Origin: Myxococcales bacterium
Lineage (GTDB): Bacteria > Myxococcota > Myxococcia > Myxococcales > Myxococcaceae
Assembly: GCA_003153055.1 (NCBI GenBank)
Contig: PMBV01000494.1
Location: forward strand, 179-36,023
Direction: 5' to 3'
DNA: 35,845 bases
This document shows, one piece after another, positions 29,472-35,845 of this stretch (positions within the stretch are counted from its first letter, which is position 1; the number at the start of each line of letters is the position of its first letter). Both the position numbers and the translations under genes were made by a program. Under the pieces are notes generated by a model. That model saw nothing but the letters and a program-made list of their open reading frames with translations, made no database searches and was not told the DNA's origin.

Positions 29472-29967
29472 TCACTCCAGCTCCACGGTGAGCTGCTCGG
29501 TCCCACCAGGCGCGACCTCGAGCCACGAGGGTTTGGCCCCCTGCGCCGTCCACGGCTCCACGCAGATGAAGGGCTGACCGGGGAGCGTCCAGAAGACGAG
29601 CGTCGTGAACTGCTTGCTCCACGCGAGATGCACCCGACGGCCGTCTCCGCGTTCGAAAAAGACGCCTCCGCGCTCGGAGGGCGTGAAGTGCAGGTCGAGC
29701 TCCTCGCCGCCGAAGTCGAGGCGCTCGACGTCGCGCTCCTGGCCGAGCCGATTGTCGAAGGCCCGCGAGAGCCCCACCTCGACCCGCGCCTTCGCCTTGT
29801 CCGGCGAGCGGAAGTACGGGTGGATGCCGAAGTGCAGCGGCGCCGCCGACTGCGTAGCGGGTTACCAGACCTCCGCGCTCCGGCGCAAGCCCGACCTGCG
29901 CCACACCATCGGACAGCCGCCAGCGGGTCAGCCCCGCAGGGTCTTCGAGTCGTTCAAGGTGGGCCAT
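29472..29967 (-). pseudogene. Aldose 1-epimerase / D-hexose-6-phosphate mutarotase, internally deleted and frameshifted
   Basis: The 5' part, from an ATG at 29967, reads MAHLERLEDPAGLTRWRLSD and VGLAPERGGLVTRYAVGG, matching the N-terminus of mutarotase-family proteins. Near 29850 the family similarity jumps to a different frame: PLHFGIHPYFRSPDKAKARV, FDNRLGQERDVERL, FWTLPGQPFICVEPWT and VELE at the stop. Roughly 100 residues expected between these parts are missing, including the first catalytic His region. The gene is therefore broken by a deletion that also shifts the frame. The second half alone is open from 29777 but is unlikely to fold. Confidence 0.78.
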
Positions 29968-30033
29968 GGCTCCGGGGAGCATGCCCGGTCGCGAGCCGGG
30001 GTGGCGCGGAAAGGAGCGGGACGTACCTCGCCA

Positions 30034-30576
30034 TCAGCGTCGGCTCGGCTCCGGCAGCCGCCCGGCGACTTCGGGCTCGAACCTCAGCAGAACCCTTGTG
30101 GATCTCGGCCCGAGCGCCGCAGCCACGCCCCCGTCGGTCTGACGAGCGAGGAACGCGACATGTCTGAGCCCATGCGCGAGGGGGTCGAGCTCGTGGATCT
30201 CCTTCGGTCTCGGCTTCAAGGGGTCGGTCGGGCCAGGCGGCTTCAGCGCGGGGATGGCCGCGGCTCGCGGGGAGAGCGCGCCGTCCTTCGCCCACGCGAG
30301 GTAGGTCAGGACGATTCGACCGTCCTCCTCCCACCGCCAGCTCGTCGAATGAATGACGGCGAGCTCCGGGGCTGAATCGGCGGCCAGCGACTTCGCCAGC
30401 CCGTCGGGGTTCTGCCCGCCAGTGAGCTCACCTCGGGCGTGGACGTAGCGGAGCCGCTCGCCCGAGCCCGCGACCGGGAGGCCCACGGTGAACACCTCGA
30501 CCTCGACCCGAGTGACCGGCTTCTCCTCCGCCACCGTGGTCGACGCCACGAGCACCACAGCAAGCACGATTCGCAT
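30034..30576 (-). CDS. Hypothetical periplasmic protein downstream of the TonB receptor
   Basis: The ATG at 30576 overlaps the receptor stop by one base (TGATG), giving 180 residues. A signal peptide MRIVLAVVLVASTTVAEEKP is followed by VTRVEVEVFTVGLPVAGSGE, ELAVIHSTSWRWEEDGRIVL and TYLAWAKDGALSPRAAAIPA. HGLRHVAFLARQTDGG then leads to an Arg-rich end. I recognise no family. Co-transcription with the receptor suggests a role in the same uptake system (nickel or a metal chelate), but that is inference. The frame extends to 30633, but the extra residues lie inside the receptor gene. Confidence 0.65.
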   Translation of the reverse strand: MRIVLAVVLVASTTVAEEKPVTRVEVEVFTVGLPVAGSGERLRYVHARGELTGGQNPDGLAKSLAADSAPELAVIHSTSWRWEEDGRIVLTYLAWAKDGALSPRAAAIPALKPPGPTDPLKPRPKEIHELDPLAHGLRHVAFLARQTDGGVAAALGPRSTRVLLRFEPEVAGRLPEPSRR

Positions 30577-32660
30577 CAGTGTCGAAGCTCGAGCGAGCCC
30601 AGCGCGAAGAAGCCTGGGTCGCGGAATTGCCACGGCATGACGTAGCGGTTGTTGGTGAGGTTTTGCAGGTCGACCGCGGCGGTGAGGGTATAGCCGTCGA
30701 GGGCGAACACCTTCATGACTTTGGCAGAGACGACCGCGTACGGCCCAAACTGCTTCCGGCTGGCCTTGGAGCTGCTGTCGAAATACGCGCCGGTCCCGGT
30801 GACGAAGGCCGACGCCATCAACTGCCAGGGCAGGTGCACGGTCACTCCGCCGTTCGCGGTGAAATTGGGAACGAACGGAATGGCGGCGCCGTTCTGGTCA
30901 GCGTCGATGGCGTTCCCGACGCTCGTCGAGGTCCACGTGAAGTTGGCGAACCACTCGACGAAGCGGTTGATGCGATGCTGAGCCGAGGCCTCGACCCCGA
31001 GAGAACGTGCCGAGCCCGCATTGACAGACTTGGTCTGCGATGGCTCCTGGCTCACCACGTTGTCGACGATGACGTCGTTCACCAGGTTGGCGAACCCTCG
31101 GACGCCGGCCGAGAAGCCGCGACCGAGCCGGAGGTCTCCCCCGAGGTCGAAGGCGAGGCCACTCTGAGGCCGAAGTGACGGGTTCGGGAGTTGACCATTC
31201 TTCCCCGCCGCGCCCTCGTCAGAGAGGAGCAAGGTTCCGCCTACGGCCTTCACCGACGGCGCGACGAAGCTCGAGCCAGCGTTGGCATAGAGCGAGACCG
31301 GGCCGAGGCCGTTGAAGCGAACCCCCGCGCTCCACAGCGGCACGTTCCACTGGGCGCTGGGCTCCGAGGGCGCGGCCTGAGAGAGGATCGAGCCGGTCTG
31401 CCCATGGTGCAGGAAGCGACCTCCGGCGCGGAGCACCCACGGGCCGAAGGCCAGCTTCTCTTGGGCGAACACCCCGACGGCGCCAGCACTGGCAGCGTTG
31501 CCCACGGCGCGCACCCCGTCGACCTCGGCGTAGGTGTCGTACCAGATGAGCTGTCCGTCGACTCCGGCGGTGAGCAGGCTCTCTCCCAGATGCGCCCAGG
31601 TCAGCGTGAGGTCCATGGGCAACACCCTCTGGCGGACGCCATCGTGCTCCCGGAGCGACAGGTCTGGGTAGTTGTCCTCGCCCCAGCGGCGATTGTACAG
31701 TCGGAGACCCGCCTTGCCGTCGACCCGGAGCGACGAAGTAAGCTGGTTCGAATACACGGCGTTCACCGTGTCATAGGCGTTGTCGAAGTCGCGGTTCGGC
31801 CTGCCCACGATCCCGAGGTGGCTGGTGTGGTGCGCGAAGACAGACAACTCGTGGTCCGGCCGATCGAAGAACCAGGCGCCCTTGCCATAGACCTTGACCT
31901 TCGTGAACTCGGGCGAACGAAGCATGTGCAGCCACGAGTCGTCCGTGCCGTAGTTCGCGTAGTCCGACCGCTCGTACCCACCCCCGAGGAAGTAGTGAAA
32001 GTTCCCCGCAGAGCCTTGGTGAATGCCGCGAGCGTCGACCGTGCCCCAGGAGCCTGCGGCTGCCAGAAGTCGGGTCTCGGGGCGCTCGATGCGGTCCTTC
32101 AGAACGAAGTTGGTGACGCCGGAGAGCGGAGACTCATTCCCCGCGAAGTCCATGCCGAGGAAGTTGCCGTACATCACCGAAGCGGGCCCGCGCTGCTGCT
32201 CGATCCGCTCGAAGACCCAGGGGTCGAGGCTCATCGGGTCGACGATGGTGTCAATGGGGAGCCCGTCGAGCAAGAAGCTGCTGTAGCTGGGCCCGAGACC
32301 ACCCAGCGAGCCCCAATTCGCGTCGTTGCGCGAGAGCGGGTTGACGAACTGTCCTGGCTCCCGTTGCAGGAGCGTCGCCAGGTTCGTCGGGAGCGTCGTG
32401 AAGCGCTCCCACTCGGTGTTCTCGATGACGCGAACGCTCTGAGTGACACCCGACGCGGCCTGCGGAGCCTTGTTCGCCGTGACGATGGTGGTGAGCGCTG
32501 CCTCCTTCGCGGCGTCGGGCTGGGGACTCCCTGCGTCCGCTGTCACCGCCGCCGACTCGGAGAGAGGCAATGCCTCAATGGCCACCTGTGCTCGACTTGA
32601 GGCAGCGTTGAGGAGCAACCCGACGAACATCGCGAACCGCGGCCACTTCACTCGCTTCAC
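30576..32660 (-). CDS. TonB-dependent outer-membrane receptor, probable nickel or metal-chelate uptake
   Basis: I start this gene at the GTG at 32660, with AGAGGGG 8 bp upstream, giving 694 residues. The signal peptide KWPRFAMFVGLLLNAASSRA is followed by a plug domain (TTIVTANKAPQAASGVTQSV, RVIENTEWERF). The plug contains REPGQFVNPLSRNDANWGSL, SFLLDGLPIDTIVDPMSLDP and QQRGPASVMYGNFLGMDFAG. A 22-stranded barrel ends with NLTNNRYVMPWQFRDPGFFA LGSLELRH, the usual TonB receptor close. Family knowledge: these receptors import scarce metals, siderophores or cobalamin. Divergent transcription from nikR, with 151 bp between starts, points to nickel or a nickel chelate. The final residue is His, not the common Phe. 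Confidence 0.9.
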   Translation of the reverse strand: MKRVKWPRFAMFVGLLLNAASSRAQVAIEALPLSESAAVTADAGSPQPDAAKEAALTTIVTANKAPQAASGVTQSVRVIENTEWERFTTLPTNLATLLQREPGQFVNPLSRNDANWGSLGGLGPSYSSFLLDGLPIDTIVDPMSLDPWVFERIEQQRGPASVMYGNFLGMDFAGNESPLSGVTNFVLKDRIERPETRLLAAAGSWGTVDARGIHQGSAGNFHYFLGGGYERSDYANYGTDDSWLHMLRSPEFTKVKVYGKGAWFFDRPDHELSVFAHHTSHLGIVGRPNRDFDNAYDTVNAVYSNQLTSSLRVDGKAGLRLYNRRWGEDNYPDLSLREHDGVRQRVLPMDLTLTWAHLGESLLTAGVDGQLIWYDTYAEVDGVRAVGNAASAGAVGVFAQEKLAFGPWVLRAGGRFLHHGQTGSILSQAAPSEPSAQWNVPLWSAGVRFNGLGPVSLYANAGSSFVAPSVKAVGGTLLLSDEGAAGKNGQLPNPSLRPQSGLAFDLGGDLRLGRGFSAGVRGFANLVNDVIVDNVVSQEPSQTKSVNAGSARSLGVEASAQHRINRFVEWFANFTWTSTSVGNAIDADQNGAAIPFVPNFTANGGVTVHLPWQLMASAFVTGTGAYFDSSSKASRKQFGPYAVVSAKVMKVFALDGYTLTAAVDLQNLTNNRYVMPWQFRDPGFFALGSLELRH

Positions 32661-32811
32661 TGGCGCATCCCCTCTGGGCCAAACGCGGCCCTGTAGAACA
32701 ACGGATGCCCATCGGTAGCACGTTCTCGTTGTTCGTATGCACCAAAATTCACCCAGGTTGCGAGCCATGGGGGGCTCCGGTACGGTCCTCCGCGGTTCTC
32801 AAGGGGTCTGA

Positions 32812-33231
32812 ATGATCGAGCGGGTCGGTATTTCACTGGAGGATTCACTGCTTGAGCAGTTCGATAGGCTGATCGCTCGGCGGGGGTACGCGAATCGGTC
32901 AGAGGCCATTCGAGACCTCATTCGCGACCAGCTCGTGCAGGAGCAGTGGTCCGAGCGCGCCGACAGCGGAGACAAAGTGGCGGTGGTGAGCCTGGTGTAC
33001 GATCACGAGTCCTCGAGCCTGAGCCAGAAGCTCACCCACATCCAACACGAGAATCACCGAGCGGTGGTCTCAGCGCTCCACATTCACCTCGACGCCCACA
33101 ACTGCCTCGAGGTGCTGATCCTCCGCGGCAAGGGCTCGGAGATCCTGGCGATGGGCGAGGGTCTCGTCAGCACCAAGGGTGTGCTGTACGGGAAGGTGAT
33201 GCCAGCCACCACTGGGCGCGGCCTGGGCTAA
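32812..33231 (+). CDS. nikR: NikR nickel-responsive transcriptional regulator
   Basis: This 139-residue protein has the NikR plan: an N-terminal ribbon-helix-helix (MIERVGISLEDSLLEQFDRL, RGYANRSEAIRDLIRDQL) and a C-terminal ACT-like nickel-binding domain. The four nickel ligands of E. coli NikR (H76, H87, H89, C95) correspond to H79, H90, H92 and C98, with identical spacing. AAGGGG 5 bp upstream supports the ATG. Family knowledge: nickel-bound NikR represses nickel uptake genes, and here the obvious target is the divergent TonB receptor. No match to GTATGA-N16-TCATAC was found by eye. Only a lone GTATGC half-site occurs at 32735-32740, so the operator may be of another type. Confidence 0.95.
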   Translation: MIERVGISLEDSLLEQFDRLIARRGYANRSEAIRDLIRDQLVQEQWSERADSGDKVAVVSLVYDHESSSLSQKLTHIQHENHRAVVSALHIHLDAHNCLEVLILRGKGSEILAMGEGLVSTKGVLYGKVMPATTGRGLG

Positions 33232-33297
33232 ATTGAGCCACGGCGACATCCACTCCCTGGCGGTCGAAGTCACCGGGCGCTGAGGGTTGTGGCGCGC

Positions 33298-34266
33298 CTA
33301 CTCGTCGAGCACGTAGGCGAACACCAGGGGAACGACGATTGACGCGTCGCTCTCGATGATATGTTTGGGCGTATCGATCCCCAGCTTCCCCCAGGTGATC
33401 TTCTCGTTGGGCACCGCGCCCGAGTACGAGCCGAAGCTCGTCGTCGAGTCGCTGATCTGACAGAAGTATCCCCACAGGGGCACCCCGGTGCGCCCGAGGT
33501 CCTGGTGAAGCATCGGGACGACGCAGATGGGGAAGTCGCCGGCGATGCCGCCCCCCACCTGGAAGAAGCCCACCGGCGTCCGTAGCGCCGTCTCGGAGTA
33601 CCAGGCCGCCAGCGTCTGCATCGCCTCGATGCCCGTGCGCACCGTGTGCACGTTCTTGAGGTCGCCCGACAAGCAATGCCCCGCATACATGTTGCCGAGT
33701 GTGGAGTCTTCCCAGCCCGGCACCCAGATGGGGAGCTCCTTCTCACACGCGGCGAGGAGCCAACTGTCTCTCGGATCGATCTGGTACGAGCCTGCCAGCT
33801 TCCCGCTTCGCAGCACCTGGTACATGAACTCGTGCGGAAAGTGCCGCGCTCCCGACCTGTCGGCGGCGACCCAGTCTTCGAGCACGACCGCCTCGATTCT
33901 CCGCATGGCCTCCATCTCGGGGATGCAGGTGTCGGTCACGCGGTTCAGGTGGCGCTCGAGCAGCCCCTGTTCGTCGGCAGGAGTAAGGTCACGGTAGTTC
34001 GGCACTCGCTGGTAGAGGTCATGGGCGACGAGGTTGAAGAGGTCCTCCTCGAGGTTCGCGCCGGTGCAACTGATGGCGTGCACCTTGTCTTGCCGAATCA
34101 TCTCGGCGAGCGAGATGCCGAGCTCGGCCGTGCTCATCGCGCCAGCGAGCGTCACCAGCATTTTCCCACCGCCATTCACGTGGCGGCGGTAGTCCTCGGC
34201 GGCGTCTACCAGGGCCGCAGCATTGAAGTGACGGAAGTGGGTCCGACAGAAGTGCCGGATGTTCAT
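33298..34266 (-). CDS. Deoxyhypusine synthase family protein (bacterial)
   Basis: This 322-residue protein, with GGGAG 7 bp before the ATG, covers the deoxyhypusine synthase fold. Blocks are NGGGKMLVTLAGAMSTAELG, IRQDKVHAISCTGANLEEDL, PIWVPGWEDSTLGNMYAGHC and VGFFQVGGGIAGDFPICVVP. The Lys-containing end is PNEKITWGKLGIDTPKHIIE; K294 matches the catalytic Lys of the eukaryotic enzyme. Family knowledge: deoxyhypusine synthase modifies eIF5A in eukaryotes and archaea. Bacteria lack eIF5A, and bacterial homologues are thought to act in polyamine metabolism (for example homospermidine synthesis) or on unknown substrates. It stands alone between nikR and the CydA-like gene, with no polyamine gene nearby. 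Confidence 0.92.
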   Translation of the reverse strand: MNIRHFCRTHFRHFNAAALVDAAEDYRRHVNGGGKMLVTLAGAMSTAELGISLAEMIRQDKVHAISCTGANLEEDLFNLVAHDLYQRVPNYRDLTPADEQGLLERHLNRVTDTCIPEMEAMRRIEAVVLEDWVAADRSGARHFPHEFMYQVLRSGKLAGSYQIDPRDSWLLAACEKELPIWVPGWEDSTLGNMYAGHCLSGDLKNVHTVRTGIEAMQTLAAWYSETALRTPVGFFQVGGGIAGDFPICVVPMLHQDLGRTGVPLWGYFCQISDSTTSFGSYSGAVPNEKITWGKLGIDTPKHIIESDASIVVPLVFAYVLDE

Positions 34267-34547
34267 GTGGGTGCTCCCGGCGACGAGCAGTTCAGACGTG
34301 GGAGCCGTCGCCGAGTGAGCGCACCACGATTGAACGCTCTACGGCCAAGGCATCGGCCGCCATCGAGGCGTTGGGTGGCACGGCAGGCATTGGTATAGAC
34401 GATGGCGCCGTCAGACTCCAGCACACCCCAAGGAGCCCGGCCTACCAGGCACCCGACCTCGAGGCCGCGGGGAGCAGACGACAAGCCCTCCCCACGACTC
34501 GAGACAGGCAAAGCAGGAGCCCCCGACTGAACGGGACGCGCTCCGGC

Positions 34548-35840
34548 CTACTCGCGCGCTGAGTTGATCCAGCCCGCGAGGACCTTGGCGTCTTCGTCGG
34601 TCACCGCCGTCATCGGAGGCATCTGCCCATAGCCAGGCCAGTTCCCCGGATTCGGCTTGCGAATCAGGGCGGCGATCTGCTCGGTCGAGTACCCCTTGGC
34701 GGCGACGTCCTTGTACGCCGGCCCCACCACCCGCTTGTCGACGGCGTGGCAGGCGAGGCACCCGTACTTCGTCGCGGTGGCCTCTCCTGGAGTGGATGGC
34801 GCCTTCGCTACCAGCGGCGCCGCGAGCGCCTCCGCCCGGGCTGCCTTCACGCTCGCCACGTACTCCGCGGTCTTCACGTTCATCTGGGCGATGGCCGGCT
34901 TGAGGAGGAGTAACCGCATTCCATGCCGGCTGGTCGCCATCGACAGCACGGTAACGGCCATGAGCACGACGACCCACTTGGTGGTGCCGGGAGAGGTATC
35001 GGTGACGAAGAACTGCCGGAGGACGAGGCCCGCTGCTGCCACGGCGGTCAACACCCCCAGCGCGAGGATGAGCGGGTAGACACTCGAGTAGAAGGCCTCG
35101 ATGCCGTAGCTCGGGAATTGGAAGAAGGTGAGCAGCCCCACGAAGAGGTTCAGCGCCGTGGTGACGACAAACCACGACTTGCCTGTCTTGATGAGGACCT
35201 CGCCGGCTTCGGCGTCCTCCGGTCGCTTCCGCTTCGAGGCGCCAAAGACCATCATGAACACCCCCGTCACCGCGAAGGACGCGAGGAAGAAGTGGGCGAG
35301 ACGAAAGAAGACGTCGGCCCGGAACAACACGTCCCAGTACCGCATGCCGACCTGCCAGGTTCCTGGAGTCAGGTAGAGCTGCACCGCCGTCATGAAGACG
35401 AACGGCAGCGAGAAAAAGATGAGCACGCTCGCCACCCCGAAGCTGAGGTGGAGCCCCTTGCGCTCCTGGAGATAGGGCCAGCTGAACTTGTAGAGGTAGC
35501 TGAAGAGGAACGCGACGATGTTGCCGTAGATGATGTGGAGGATCTGCGGCGAGATCATCAGCACGCTGGAGTACCAGAAGGCGGTGAACATGACGCTCAC
35601 GATGAGCAGCGGCGCGACCCCCCACAGCGCCCCCATGTTCTCGCTGATGGTCACCGGCGTGGTCATCAGGTAGCCAGCTCGGTCGTAGGTCTTGTCGCCC
35701 TTCACGACACCCACCAGATTGTACCACACCGAGGCGAACGAGCCGCCCAGCAGCACATTGATGAAGAGAATGTGAACGACGAACGCCACCACCAGCAAGA
35801 CATGAAACACCGGAAGGAAGACCGCCTCGAGGTCTCCCAC
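34548..35840 (-). CDS. CydA-like membrane cytochrome with C-terminal haem c domain
   Basis: The readable part has 430 residues from a GTG at 35840. The bases TGCCG just before it allow an ATG one base outside the window (giving M-P-V-G-D), so the true start may be cut off. About eight to nine membrane helices (residues 10-310) include His13, His23, His102, His183 and His306 and the stretch FLPVFHVLLVVAFVVHILF, reminiscent of CydA-type cytochromes b. After the last helix a linker leads to a class I cytochrome c domain with CLACH (361-365) and a Met ligand in GYGQMPPM (407 or 410). Family knowledge: bd-like oxidoreductases with haem c form subfamilies that may use cytochrome c or other donors and need not reduce oxygen. 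Direct relatives could not be checked. A second CydA-like protein lies at the left edge. Confidence 0.78.
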   Translation of the reverse strand: MGDLEAVFLPVFHVLLVVAFVVHILFINVLLGGSFASVWYNLVGVVKGDKTYDRAGYLMTTPVTISENMGALWGVAPLLIVSVMFTAFWYSSVLMISPQILHIIYGNIVAFLFSYLYKFSWPYLQERKGLHLSFGVASVLIFFSLPFVFMTAVQLYLTPGTWQVGMRYWDVLFRADVFFRLAHFFLASFAVTGVFMMVFGASKRKRPEDAEAGEVLIKTGKSWFVVTTALNLFVGLLTFFQFPSYGIEAFYSSVYPLILALGVLTAVAAAGLVLRQFFVTDTSPGTTKWVVVLMAVTVLSMATSRHGMRLLLLKPAIAQMNVKTAEYVASVKAARAEALAAPLVAKAPSTPGEATATKYGCLACHAVDKRVVGPAYKDVAAKGYSTEQIAALIRKPNPGNWPGYGQMPPMTAVTDEDAKVLAGWINSARE

Positions 35841-35845
35841 CGGCA

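Noticed and set aside
32661..32811. Classical NikR operator between nikR and the TonB receptor gene
   Set aside because: Only one GTATGC half-site is present. No partner at the N16 spacing could be found by eye.
34263..34511. Small minus-strand frame with GVLESDGAIVYTNAC
   Set aside because: It resembles a PAS fragment only superficially, overlaps the start region of the deoxyhypusine-synthase-like gene and has no ribosome-binding site.

Overview
This is a GC-rich window with tightly packed, overlapping genes. The gene set suggests a chromosome segment of a Myxococcota-like (deltaproteobacterial) bacterium with a versatile anaerobic respiratory chain. That placement is inferred from gene style: multihaem cytochromes, RegB/RegA, split YeeE/YedE transporters, a bacterial deoxyhypusine-synthase-like protein and a SNF2/SWIM helicase. 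No rRNA, tRNA, CRISPR array or intact transposase was seen.

Left part, 1-4010. A CydA-like membrane protein runs off the left edge (minus strand). Next is a RegB/RegA (PrrB/PrrA) redox two-component pair, whose kinase and regulator genes overlap. Two small plus-strand genes follow, a NifX-like protein and a DUF134 DNA-binding protein. Each is preceded by the same promoter with a 22-bp operator embedded in its spacer.

Sulfur-respiration island, 4053-15847, all minus strand. The upstream operon encodes a Tat-exported PsrA/PhsA-type molybdoenzyme, a four-cluster ferredoxin subunit, an NrfD membrane subunit, two half-size YeeE/YedE transporters and a periplasmic rhodanese-like protein. The downstream operon encodes an octahaem cytochrome of the tetrathionate reductase (Otr) family, a CbcL-like heptahaem c / EF-hand / cytochrome b fusion, and a second YeeE/YedE pair whose second half is fused to a rhodanese-like domain. 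Both rhodanese domains lack the catalytic cysteine but carry other cysteine motifs (an internal CXXCH; a SoxY-like GGCG C-terminus). Each operon thus pairs a reductase with the same transporter-plus-rhodanese module, and related AT-rich palindromes lie upstream of both.

Scar-rich region, about 16350-25500. An intact SWIM-SNF2 helicase gene is bracketed by diverged direct repeats and by two deletion derivatives of an AraC gene whose intact copy lies at 21472-21894. Around it are fragments of a SEC-C protein, a histidine kinase, a dihaem peroxidase and a NarL-type two-component pair, mixed with ordinary genes (aspartyl-protease-like, VOC, SnoaL-like, DUF3224, AraC).

Right part, 25518-35845. 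A large secreted lyase-like protein with autotransporter-type repeats is followed by a broken mutarotase gene and a TonB receptor plus small periplasmic protein divergent from nikR (probably nickel uptake). A deoxyhypusine-synthase-like gene and a second CydA-like protein with a C-terminal haem c domain, at the right edge, complete the window.
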